Shown one piece after another: positions 1 to 8,545 of a stretch of 64,000 bases of DNA. Both the position numbers and the translations under genes were made by a program. Source of the DNA: Meconema thalassinum (lineage: Eukaryota; Arthropoda; Insecta; Orthoptera; Tettigoniidae); NCBI GenBank assembly GCA_946902985.2, contig OX336395.1:12998708-13062707 (forward strand), in the 5' to 3' direction. Numbering within the stretch: position 1 is the stretch's first letter; each line of letters begins with the position of its first letter. Under the pieces are notes generated by a model. It made no database searches. It saw only the letters and a program-made list of their open reading frames with translations, and had not been told where the DNA came from.

Positions 1-2221
1 CTAAGGAAGGATTTTTGTTTATTCGGGTTCTGAAGAAGTGTTAAGGGGGTAATCGTGAATTTCATAGAATAACGATATCTCATGAGTTGTTTCTTTGGGG
101 ATGTGATATTCGTCATATAAACTAATCATTAAAAATAAGCAGACATATGTCTAAGGGTTTATCGATGTGGTGTATATTATGAGGTGGAAGGGGTGAAAAT
201 TGGGGGTTGAAGGATTCTTAACGGAGCGTGTATCTCTTAAACGACATAGGCGAGAAGTTTGAAATTCAGCGAAAGAAAAACCAGCTTAAAATATAAGTGA
301 ATAGGTGTTCGACCGTTTTTTCATAAATCCAATTTAAAGGGCACTTGGAGAGGGGTGAAATTTTGGAAACAAAAAAACAGGAAAGAAAGTGTTCTAACTG
401 ATTAACTCACTCACTCATCAAACTCAGGGGGGAAGAACGGCTTAAAAATAAGTAAATAGGTGTTCGACTGTTTTTTTTTCATAAATCCAATTTAAGGGGT
501 TCATGAGAGGGGTGAAATTCTGAATGATAAATAAAGAAAATGTCCTGACTTACTCACTCATCATCGCCCTGCTAAAATTATTGAAGTTAGAAACATGAAA
601 TTTTGGGGTTATGTTCGTTGTATGTCGAAAACGTCCACTAAGGAAGGATTTTTGGATATTCAGGTTCTAAAGGGGGTGATAAGGGGGTAGACCTGCATTT
701 AATTGAAGAACAATATCTCCCGATTGTTTTCCTTGGGGGATGCGATACTCGGCATATAAACTCATCATTAAGAATACGAAGATACGTCTGAGGGTTTTTC
801 GATGTAGTGTATATTATGAGGTGTATGTGTGAAAAGAGGGGGTTGAAGGATTCCTAACGGAGCAGTATCTCTTAAAAGACAGAGGCATAAAGTATGAAAC
901 TCAGGGAGAAAAATCAGCTTGAAAAGTAAGTAAATAGGTGGTCGACCGTTTTTTCATAAATCCACTTTATGGGGCCCATGGGGAGGGGTGAAATTCTGGG
1001 GAAAGAAGTCCACTAAGGAAGGATATTTTGATATTCACTCATCATCCCCCAGCCGAACTTATTGCAGTTAGAAACATGAATTTTGGGGATATGTTCGTTG
1101 TATGTCGTAAACGTCTACTAAGGATGGATTTTTGGATATTCATGTTCTGAAGGGGTGTTAAGGGGGTTAAAGTTGCATTTCATTGATTAACAATATCTCA
1201 CGAGCTGTTTCATTTCGGGATGTGATATTCGGCATATAAATTAATTTAAAAAAATTAGCAGACATATGTCTAAGGGTTTATCGATATGGTGTATATTATG
1301 AGGTGAAAGGGGTGAAAATTGGGGCTTGAAGGATTCTTAACGGAGCGTGTACCTCCTAAACAACATTAGCGAGAAGTTTGAAATTCAGCGGAATAAAATC
1401 AGCTTTAAAAGTAAGTAAATAGATGTTTGACCGTTTTTTTCTTCTTAAATCCCATTTAAGGTGTTTAAGGGAAGGGGTGAAATTCTCAAAAATAAAAAGA
1501 AAGTCCTGACTGACTCACTCACTCATCATCGCCCAGCCAAAATTATTGAAGTTAGAAACATGAAATTTTGGGGATATGTTCGTTGTATGTCGAAAACGTC
1601 CACTATGGAAAGATTTTTGGACGTTCAGGTTCTAAAAAGGTGTTAAGGGGGTAAACGTGCATTTCATTGAATAACAATATCTCACGATTGGTTTCATTTG
1701 GGGATGTGATACTTGGCATATAAACTAATCATTAAAAATAAGCTGACACATGTCTAATGGTTTTTCGATGTGGTGTATATTATGAGTGAAAGGGGTGAAA
1801 AGTGGGGGTTGAAGGTTTCCTAAAGGAGCGTGCATCTCTTAAACGACATAGGCGAGTAGTTTGAAACTCAGAGGAAAACAATCAGCTTAATAATAAATTC
1901 ATAAATAATTAAATAAATAGGTGTTCGACCGTTTTTTCATAAATCCAATTTAAGGGGCCTAAGGGGAGGGGTGAAATTCTGGAAGGAAAACGTCCACTCA
2001 GGAAGGATTTTTGGATATCCACTCTCATCGACCAACCAAAGCTATTAAAATTAGAAGAATGATATTATGGGGATATGTTTGTTGTGTGTCGAAAACGTCT
2101 ACTACGGAGGGATTTTTGGATATTCAAGTTCTAAAGGGGTGTTTGCGGGGTTTAACCTGCATTTCATTGAATAACAATATGACACGACTATGACGCGAGC
2201 GAAGCCGCGGGTACCTGCTAG
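1..2221 (+). repeat. Irregular ~485-bp tandem repeat, probable body of a non-autonomous Helitron-like element
   Basis: The same block recurs with 75-90% similarity by eye. Landmarks are the segment around ggatttttggatattcaggt near 15, 640, 1120, 1608 and 2108, and the segment gtgttcgaccgttttttca near 305, 455, 933, 1425 and 1921. Spacing is about 480-496 bp, apart from an extra ~150-bp partial copy near 301-480. Reading frames inside are short (60 residues or fewer) and look incidental. The block ends in a hairpin and CTAG typical of Helitron 3' ends. Helitrons commonly carry internal tandem repeats. The left end lies outside the window, so the 5' TC terminus cannot be checked. It could also be an unrelated satellite with an adjacent Helitron end. 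Confidence 0.55.
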
Positions 2222-2222
2222 T
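2192..2222 (+). mobile_element. Helitron-like 3' terminus: GC-rich hairpin followed by CTAG|T
   Basis: The stem CGCG-a-GC / GC-CGCG (2194-2197 and 2199-2200 pairing with 2204-2205 and 2206-2209, loop gaa, one bulged A) lies 8 bases before CTAG at 2218-2221, which is followed by T at 2222. Helitrons end in a short hairpin about 10 bases upstream of CTRR and insert between A and T. Length, spacing and terminal bases all fit. No Rep/helicase coding sequence is present, so the element would be non-autonomous. Confidence 0.55.
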
Positions 2223-2239
2223 ATATATATATATATATA
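2222..2239. repeat. (TA)n microsatellite
   Basis: Nine TA dinucleotides directly follow the CTAG terminus. This is plausible as an AT-rich target site for a Helitron-type insertion. Confidence 0.9.
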
Positions 2240-2260
2240 AGATGTTTCAGTCAACTAATA

Positions 2261-2427
2261 AACACTTAACGCAGCGAAATTTCAGCTTCGGAGATGCTAT
2301 TCTAACCTTATTACTTCGTATCAAATTTCTTAAAATTAGTCATTGAGTTTGGAAGTAATTCACTACATATAAGACAAGATGAATATCTAGTGTGCTTACA
2401 TATCTAGAAAATATATTTCTTATGCTT
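2261..2427 (+). repeat. Intronic direct repeat, copy A (partner at 3434-3589)
   Basis: About 165 bp, from aacacttaacgcagcg to tttcttatgctt, aligned by eye with 3434-3589 at roughly 80% identity with small indels. The two copies flank the first recognisable exon. They may be two insertions of an unidentified AT-rich element or a local duplication. No terminal repeats or coding potential were recognised. Confidence 0.7.
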
Positions 2428-2607
2428 GGTTTGAATTAGAAGGTCTATGGCCTTATCGCAGATGTCGTGCAACCATCTGTGGTTGCGTTTTCGAGGATGA
2501 ACTCTAATAATCCGGGAAGCTCCAAATAGTGTAGCTTCGAATTCCACCCATTTGTAAGGGCATTGGTTGGAGATTGTTTGAATTTTCTTTAAGACATTCC
2601 AGATCAA
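2428..2607 (-). pseudogene. Possible fragment of a LINE endonuclease-RT linker
   Basis: On the minus strand an open stretch runs to the direct-repeat boundary and contains PRKRNHRWLHDICDKAIDLL. The pattern of basic residues, a Trp, a Cys and 'xKAI' resembles the segment between endonuclease and reverse transcriptase in many insect non-LTR retrotransposons, which often read W(F/W)(D/N)xxCxxAI. It is short, has no flanking RT motifs, and could be coincidental. Confidence 0.3.
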
Positions 2608-2756
2608 TTAGCGGAATTTTTAGCTGTTCTGAGTTTGTGTCTGTCAGGTTAAAACTTTACTTTAATTAAAGAGAAGTGGTGATCAGTGTAAATAATTTCT
2701 TATTTAGTTTAAATTCATAATAATAATATTTAACTGTTATCATCTTGTATTGCCAG

Positions 2757-2867
2757 GATTTGAATGAGCAGCCTCCCCCTGATAGCCCAGTGGGGATGGA
2801 AATCGAACCGGAAGATGCAAGATTCATGGATGTGTGTGAATTTATTAAAGAAGATCTTGAATGCCAG
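2757..2867 (+). CDS. Internal coding exon 1 of an unidentified acidic protein (37 codons)
   Basis: The acceptor is a T-rich tract ending in ttgccag at 2756, and the donor is CAG|gtgact at 2867/2868. The 111 bp read in phase 0 with no stop. The peptide begins DLNEQPPPDSPVG, is rich in Asp, Glu and Pro, and ends with FIKEDLECQ. Splice sites, length divisible by three and low-entropy acidic composition together support a real exon. No domain is recognised. The next exon (3629) is also phase 0, so the two join cleanly. The 5' end of the gene and its start codon are not seen here, as the upstream sequence is repeat. It might also be part of an exonised repeat, but nothing around it is repetitive. 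Confidence 0.68.
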
Positions 2868-3628
2868 GTGACTGTATACATTATTCTCCACCTTGGATTA
2901 TTCTCAAATCCTCTTTAACATTATGTAGTTTGTTTTAATCAATGTAAATGTAAATTTTTAAATTTAACAACAGAAAGGTTATGTTTTTGACTGTATTTTA
3001 TTAATAATGTGCATTGAGTCAGATCTCTTCCTTGGGCTGTTTATTTATTATTTGCCAAATGTATATAATAGCTTTAAAGTGGTTATTTATTGTCCTTTTT
3101 GAACAACCTTGAATATTTATGTCGAAACTTGGATCACCTGTAAGGTTAAGTCATGCAGTTAAATTAGTTGGGAACTTAAAGAATCGTACCATCTTGAATC
3201 AAAAACCTATTTTTTTTCTTTTAAAATGAAAGATAATGGTATCAATTTTGTTTGTGAATTTCTAACACTGTAGCTACATGAAAGTATTGGATTCTCAGAA
3301 ATAAAGTATATTGTGTTATGATAGCAAGGAATACATCGTAAGTAATAGGTATGGTATTCTTTTATATTTTTGTGTTGTGAAACTTTCAAAACTTTGGAAT
3401 TATAAGTCATTAGAATAAATAAGTCACATAATGAACACATAATGCAGGGAAATTTCAGCTTCAGAGTTGCTAATCTAACGTTATCAAATTTCTTAAAATA
3501 TTCATTGAGTTTGGAACTAATCTAAGACATATAAAACAATATGAATATTTAGTGTGGTAACGTATCTAGAAAATACATTTCTTGTGCTTCCTGAGGTACA
3601 TTATTAACAAATTGTTGTTTCTCTGAAG
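2868..3628 (+). other. Intron between exons 1 and 2
   Basis: AT-rich sequence opening with gtgact and closing with tttctctgaag. Apart from the direct-repeat copy at 3434-3589 I see no exon, RNA gene or terminal repeat in it. The acceptor side has a T-rich stretch (ttgttgtttctctgaag). Confidence 0.6.
3434..3589 (+). repeat. Intronic direct repeat, copy B (partner at 2261-2427)
   Basis: Shares the ordered blocks aaatttcagcttc, tcaaatttcttaaaat, cattgagtttgga and tatctagaaaata with copy A. It lies just upstream of exon 2, so the copies bracket exon 1. Confidence 0.7.
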
Positions 3629-3757
3629 GGAGCACATATCATGGAAGGTACTGAGGACTACAAGGAAATCACTATTCACGAGAATGTGATTTCGGAGATA
3701 GACCCAGATGCCTTAAAGGAATCTCCATCTTCATCGATATGCGGAGATGCGACAGTT
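3629..3757 (+). CDS. Internal coding exon 2 of the unidentified acidic protein (43 codons)
   Basis: Acceptor tttctctgaag ends at 3628 and the donor is GTT|gtaagtgcc at 3757/3758, close to consensus. The 129 bp are open in phase 0. The peptide starts GAHIMEGTEDYKEITIHEN and continues with an acidic then Ser-rich segment (EIDPDALKESPSSS). The composition matches exon 1 and exon 3, as expected for one disordered, acidic region. No catalytic or binding motif is recognised. An in-frame ATG (HIM) lies near its start and could serve as an alternative initiation site, but there is no evidence for it. Confidence 0.7.
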
Positions 3758-4011
3758 GTAAGTGCCTAATTACCTTGAGAGTAGCTCTTTTGGTTGTTAA
3801 GTCATGTTATATGCTTAATGATATCTGATGTTCCTCCACCAAGTGTGACTGATATTTTCAAAGGTTAGGTGATACGTTTGTGAGGGGATCATGTGCACTG
3901 ATGAAATATTAAGGAATTAATACAAAGCCTGAATGTATTTCTAGTAATTTTTGGCTGATCACATACTTGCTCCATATTGTAGTTTGTTTGCTGGATAGGT
4001 TGATATGATAC
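3758..4011 (+). other. Intron 2, left part
   Basis: Intronic sequence between the exon 2 donor and the pogo/Tigger-like insertion. No other feature is seen. Confidence 0.5.
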
Positions 4012-5645
4012 CCTATATACCCGCCCCTCAATAACACCCGCACCCTTATTTTGAAGAACAAAATTAAAAATACGAAAAAGTTTAGGGTACTCAAAATTAT
4101 TTACAATCTTTACTATATAAACAGAATAGCATTTCTCGAAAATAGTTTCCAACAGTTTTGAAGTTGTCTTAAAATAACACACATCAAACGATTAAAAATA
4201 CAAATAAAAGTAGCCTACACGAACACTTCATTCATCATCGTCATCAAAAGTACCAACTTCGGAACTGTTATCACCATCACTTTCCCACAAAATGTCGTCA
4301 TCGCTGCCATCCATAGCATTAGAAATGCCTAGTACATTTCTTGAAGCTGTTCCATATGAGATCTCCAGAGATACGATTCCATACCGTCAAAATTCTCGAA
4401 CAGAGCTGCTGAACGTCCGGGCGCTGAATGCGACTAGTTGGAGTCAGTATGTGATTATCGGCCGCCATCCACTCGGTATTCAGCTGTTTCAAGGCTGCTT
4501 TGAATGGGCGGTTCACGCAGATATATAGTGGCTGTAGCATAGACGTCATCCCACTCGGGATGATTGCTAGGTCTGTTTTTCCATCCTAAATGAATTTCTT
4601 CACAGCGTCTGTTGTATGGCCGCAGTAAATGTCCAGAACAAGCAAGCGTTTTTTTTTTCGTAATAATGCACCAGGGCGACGTTGCCAGACACACTTTAAC
4701 CACAATCTTCCTCTAGTGAACTGACCATCTAACCAAAGTCCTGAGTTCTGACGATAACACCAGCTTCTTTTGCTTGAGATCAACGTACGGTGGAAGTTTG
4801 TTGCCATCAGTGAGTATACACATCATTACCATACACTGTTGTTTTTCATTACCACATGTTCTGATAACACTTTTAGAACCCTTAACACTCACAGTACTGT
4901 TCAGTGACATTTCAAAGTAGTCTGGCATCTGATCTGCATTACCAATTTGGGAAAGCAATTATGAATTTCCATTCCACAACTGAATTATGTGACGCTGAAA
5001 GGAAAGCAACTTTTCTTCATAGGCACCAGAAAGACGCTGTGTACAACCTTCGTATGCTCAACCCATTTCTTTTATAGAAAAATTGGTTCCATTCTCGGCT
5101 TGCTTTAAACCCTACCGTAGAAAGTTCCTTTGCGATCTGTAATGCCTTTAATTGACAGATTTTGGTCGACACTCCATTTCCCAATTCCCGCCTTTACGTA
5201 TTTATAAAGATTTTTTTCAATTTCCAGGAACTGTAAACTCAATCCGCAGAAAGCTCTACGATCATCACTACTTGTTAGCAACACATGTTCTTTCTTTCTC
5301 CAATCGCGAATACATGACTCGTCAATATCATATTTCCTACCGGGCACGATTTCCAATAATTTCAGCTTCCCTCACAACTTTCAGTTTCTCACTCACAGTA
5401 AACGACCGCAAACGCTTCGTAGAATTCATGTTTACACTCGGAGAACGTGAGTGAGATTGTATGACGCCACGTGCTTACGGTAAAACAAAGTGATAGCCGG
5501 AAGAAGGCTAGCACCATCTAGCGGTTACTCGCAACTCCCTATATCGCGCGTGGCGGGCAAAGTAAATCTTTATGATTTGGATGGCTCAAATAAGACCCGC
5601 ACCCCAATTTTTCACGTCCGAATTTGTTTTAAAATGTGCGGGTGG
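4012..5645 (-). mobile_element. pogo/Tigger-like DNA transposon, full length but dead, inserted in intron 2
   Basis: A 9-bp perfect inverted repeat, CACCCGCAC (4035-4043) and GTGCGGGTG (5636-5644), with weaker similarity on its inner sides, brackets a decayed transposase on the minus strand. TA occurs just outside both candidate ends (4010-4011 and 5646-5647), fitting TA target preference. The right boundary is firm: from 5646 the sequence matches the duplicated exon-3 flank at 8546. The left boundary is approximate, since several CCCGC-containing positions between 4012 and 4035 are possible. Confidence 0.72.
4228..5429 (-). pseudogene. Decayed pogo/Tigger-type (DDE_1) transposase
   Basis: Read on the minus strand from ATG at 5429-5427. 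The N-terminus gives a helix-turn-helix-like segment (SFTVSEKLKVVREAE, then after a frameshift KYDIDESCIRDWRKKEHVLL), as in pogo/CENP-B DNA-binding domains. The DDE core follows with an NADQMPDYFEMSLNSTV-like first catalytic region, VKGSKSVIRT, GNEKQQ and TDGNKLPPYV. Next come RRPGALLR and LLVLDIYCGHTTDAVK, then SMLQPLYICVNRPFKAALK, where MLQPLDxxxNKPFK is the usual form. The C-terminus is acidic (DGSDDDILWESDGD) and ends at the stop at 4228-4230. These pieces sit in different frames with several frameshifts and stops, so it is not functional. At ~400 codons it is full length for the family. Confidence 0.8.
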
Positions 5646-6237
5646 TAACTAACACATGTTTACTGAAAACCACTTCTTTATGTAGAATTCATTTCTTTCC
5701 ATTGCTTTGTTATAAGACTGTGGAACCTCGAGATGCAGAGGGCGCTCTTGTAATAGATGAAAGACCCCAAACTCCCGTTTCAACTCCCAAAACACCCCGA
5801 ACTGAGACGGGTGAAGAGGAGAAGAAAGGCACAAACCTCAAGCATGGACGTGGTGTAACTTCTGACGTAAGTTTGTTAAGCTATTTACAAGTTGAGATTA
5901 GTAGTGTGAAAGAAGAAAGGCTCGGTGAACAATATTGACAATAAATCTCAGCCGTTAATACCTATGTCCGTCAGATCAGCCTGTTTCACTCATTTCAGTT
6001 ACCAACAATGCAAGGGTGATATATCTCAAGCACAACTTTAAAACATAAGCCATGGAGCCTCCTTTCTACATAGAATCTAAACCACGGGACATGACTTGAG
6101 AAGTCTCTCATTCAGTAATCAAGAATTGATGAAAGGCTAGCAACTTGATAGCTGTAGCTATGCTCTTGTACCAGTTCATGATATAGTATTAAGGTTTAAC
6201 TTGCCAGAAGTGGGTGTGACCGATGTCTTCTTCACAG
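5646..6237 (+). repeat. Exon-3 segment, copy 1 (no 51-bp array attached)
   Basis: From taactaacacatg to the acceptor ttcttcacag at 6237, nearly identical (~97% by eye) to 8546-9144 and 26145-26743. The later copies have a 7-bp longer pyrimidine tract (tcttctttcttcttcacag). Here the acceptor is followed by ATACT and then gtaagt, not by the 51-bp repeat, so this copy appears to represent the locus without the array. Confidence 0.85.
5717..5866 (+). CDS. Coding exon 3, copy 1 (50 codons)
   Basis: Acceptor ccattgctttgttataag ends at 5716 and the donor GAC|gtaagtttg is at 5866/5867. The 150 bp are open in phase 0. The peptide contains AEGALVIDERPQ, then TPVSTPKTPRTE with repeated Thr-Pro (possible proline-directed phosphorylation sites), then a charged EEEKKG segment. 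It continues the acidic, disordered character of exons 1 and 2. Against copies 2 and 3 it differs at three residues (T/S, E/K, S/P). If spliced to the acceptor at 6237 it would read Ile-Leu-stop. If it skips to the second copy (8617) the frame stays open, because all these exons are phase-0 symmetric. Confidence 0.7.
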
Positions 6238-6661
6238 ATACTGTAAGTTGCTGAAGTAGTCACAAAACTAGATTTCAGACAATGATATAAGGAAGAACTC
6301 TCTACACAAGAGTAGGGGGGCAAGGGGGCTTCTAACGCACTCATATTATTTGTACGTGACTATACCCTTAGATATGTTAATTAATAGCACACCGGGGCGA
6401 GGCACTGTCATTTTGTTGAGTTATGCCGGAACATTTAGCACTATTTGTGTTTAAATATATAATTGCTCAACGGACAATGTATATTTTCTTTTGAAAATTG
6501 TATATTCAATGCCAAGATAAGGTTATAATTGCTTTGGAGTGGAGTTTCGACTCCCATAGTGCACTGGCTTTGCTCTTGACTCGGATACACATGTATCAAA
6601 TACGTCTTGCAATGGCCTTCCCAGTGTGTACTAGACAGTGTCTTGGTGAGGTGTGCTTTAA
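6238..6661 (+). other. Intergenic or intronic sequence, no gene seen
   Basis: Contains the first copy of a 77-bp repeated segment (6383-6459) and ends in the TTAA (6658-6661) that begins the piggyBac-like insertion. A potential donor gtaagt lies at 6243, five bases after the copy-1 acceptor. Nothing else is recognised. Confidence 0.5.
6383..6459 (+). repeat. 77-bp repeated segment (copies at 6383, 7731, 25331)
   Basis: The segment runs from aatagcacacc to tttgtgtttaaat, with only one or two differences between copies. The second copy (7731-7807) lies just after the piggyBac-like element. The third (25331-25407) belongs to the large duplicated block. Its nature is unknown. Confidence 0.85.
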
Positions 6662-7711
6662 CCCTCTTAGTGCCAGAGTCGCTGTGAGCGATCCTCATAA
6701 AATGAACGAAACTTGCCAGCATCGCTCTGAGAGACGCTTTGTTTTTGTATTCTTAGAGGGACTTATAGACCGAAAATGGCGTCTAAACTTGACGTGACCA
6801 TTAAAGAGAGTTCTAGCTACCATTTTCTGGCAAACATCTTTTGTTTTCTGTCTATCGATATTCTCGAGCGATATTTGAAGTTCCTTGACTTGTTTACGCG
6901 CGACTCGTAAAAGCATGGCGTCCAAGGCAAGGAAACATTGCTTGAGAGAGGAAGAAATTGAAGAATTAATGATTGATGAGTCAAGTGGTGAACTCTTGGA
7001 CTTCGTGGACAGTCATTGCGATCTTGTGTGTGATGAATCAAGTGCCGATTCCGCTTCGGACAATGAATTACCTGCGCTGAATGCGATCGTACATAACCAA
7101 ACAAGTGATAGTGATGGTAATGATGTTTATAGTAATAGTGAGAGGGAAGAAAGGAATGTTGACCAGGACAATCCTCCACAGGCTACACAACCACAAATGT
7201 GAAAGATAAAGCTACAGAGTGCCCTTCTGTTTATTTATTTTCACTGTAATTATTTTTATTTTATTTATATCAACAATGCCATTGTTGGTGTACGGTATTT
7301 TATAAATATGCTAGATTTTAGAATTTCGGATTTTTGACACCCCTGCTGATATTTTTTCAACTAAAAAACTGCATATCCTGGTTTGTTTGTTATGTATGTG
7401 TGCTCTCCAGTGTTCATTTTTACTCCATTTATAAGCGTGTGGTAATAGGAATAATCAAACTTTCTAATTTTTATTTTACAGAAGAAATTATTTTAATTAA
7501 TTAATTAATAAAGAAAGAAATAAGTTTCATAATGATCTGAAAATTTTCCTGAATTTAGATAGCTAGGTTTTGCATTCCCTGACTAAATTTCGCTTTCGTA
7601 TCTTTCAAAACAGGGGATATACATATTTTTTTCTGAAAGCCTACATTTTCCATTAAAACAGCCTGGCACTTTTAGACTTCATCTTTACCTTTTCGCCTGG
7701 CACTAAGAGGG
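6662..7711 (+). mobile_element. piggyBac-like element, internally deleted and non-autonomous (1,050 bp)
   Basis: Perfect 15-bp terminal inverted repeats, CCCTCTTAGTGCCAG (6662-6676) and CTGGCACTAAGAGGG (7697-7711), are flanked on both sides by TTAA (6658-6661 and 7712-7715). The CCCT start and TTAA target duplication are diagnostic of the piggyBac superfamily. A second partial motif (cctggcactttt, 7661-7672) lies just inside the right end, as in piggyBac subterminal repeats. The interior holds only an N-terminal transposase-like reading frame, and the rest is AT-rich non-coding sequence. Confidence 0.9.
6915..7202 (+). CDS. N-terminal fragment of a piggyBac-like transposase (acidic region only)
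   Basis: From ATG at 6915 (an upstream in-frame ATG at 6885 is possible) the product is about 95 residues: a short basic start (MASKARKHCLREEEIEEL) followed by a very acidic, Ser/Asp-rich tract, ending at TGA 7200-7202. piggyBac transposases characteristically begin with such an acidic disordered region before the catalytic DDD domain. That domain is absent, so the protein cannot catalyse transposition. Similarity is by composition and context only. The frame is intact, which suggests a fairly recent deletion derivative. Confidence 0.6.
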   Translation: MASKARKHCLREEEIEELMIDESSGELLDFVDSHCDLVCDESSADSASDNELPALNAIVHNQTSDSDGNDVYSNSEREERNVDQDNPPQATQPQM

Positions 7712-7715
7712 TTAA

Positions 7716-8235
7716 CCAACTGAAGAGCCCAATAGCACACCAGGGCGAGGCACTGTCATTTTGTTGAGTTATGCCGGAACATTTAGCACTATTTGTGTTT
7801 AAATAAATAATATCTGGCGAACCCATGGTCGGATTTTAACAAATGAGGTGTCGTTGGACTCGAGCTTTGCTATGGACCACGTATTATATTATTATTATTT
7901 TTTAAATTCTTGTTTTTGAAAGTAGGCGATAGTTTGAAAACCAAACATGTTAGAACGTTGTACCATGGTTCAAACCAGTGGCGTTTATGTCCTTTATTTT
8001 TTATGATAAAACTTTTTTTATTTTTTGAGATTTTTTGAAAACACTGAAATTTAGAATTCCTATATTTTGGAAACTAGAAAGTTTACAAAAAAGTGCATTA
8101 ATTAGGCCAAATTTTCGGTAGTTCACTGTACTTTATTTTGTCAGTGCATAGCAAAAGACGCTTCCTATATTTTGTTACCTTGCGAGATTCTATGTCACTG
8201 TTGGCCAACACATGGGCAGTTATGCATAGCAGAAT
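7716..8235 (+). other. AT-rich sequence, no gene seen
   Basis: Begins with the 77-bp repeated segment (7731-7807) and continues as AT-rich DNA with several T or A runs. No open frame, RNA or terminal repeats are recognised. The whole stretch recurs at 25316-25834 inside the duplicated block, with one single-base length difference near 7918 and a few substitutions. Confidence 0.5.
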
Positions 8236-8540
8236 GATGGGTAGATGGAGGGTGAGAGAGGAGAGATAGGTTGGTAGGACTCATACGAACACACCCAGTA
8301 ACAGCAAGCTTAGTTATGGAAGGAATGGTCGAGGACAAGAACCGTAGAGGTAGACCAAGGTTAGAATGTTAAACAGATTCTGTTGGATGTAAGGTGCGGT
8401 AGCTACAGTATGTAGAGATGAAACAATTAGGTCAGGACAGGGAGGCATGGAGCGCTGCATCAAACCAGTCTAAAGACTGAAGACTCCAACACCAAATCAC
8501 TACATACAGATCCACATGTTTAATGGGGCAGATGACCTGA
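8236..8540 (+). mobile_element. 3' end of a non-LTR retrotransposon (LINE), 5'-truncated
   Basis: One frame reads LVGLIRTHPVTASLVMEG and then RRGRPRLEC, followed by decayed sequence ending QDREAWSAASNQSKD. The GRPRxxW-like motif followed by DRExWRxA is the standard C-terminus of RTE/L2-like LINE proteins. The following aaccagtctaaagactgaag resembles 3' ends of insect LINEs. It ends in a short (aact)n-like tail at the exon-3 flank. The left boundary is approximate. It carries several stops and is inactive. Confidence 0.6.
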
Positions 8541-8545
8541 ATAAC

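Noticed and set aside
1461..2193. Short frames of ~60 residues within the ~485-bp repeat
   Set aside because: They repeat with the unit, are interrupted differently in each copy and show no domain. They are not coding.
5152..5454. 100-residue plus-strand frame over the transposon
   Set aside because: It lies antisense to the recognisable N-terminus of the pogo/Tigger-like transposase and has no motif of its own.
6498..6797. 99-residue plus-strand frame crossing the left end of the piggyBac-like element
   Set aside because: It spans the TTAA junction and terminal repeat, so it is not an ancestral gene, and no motif is seen.
6817..7179. 120-residue minus-strand frame, His/Tyr-rich
   Set aside because: It is antisense to the acidic N-terminal transposase frame. 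Its composition is simply the complement of Asp/Ser codons.
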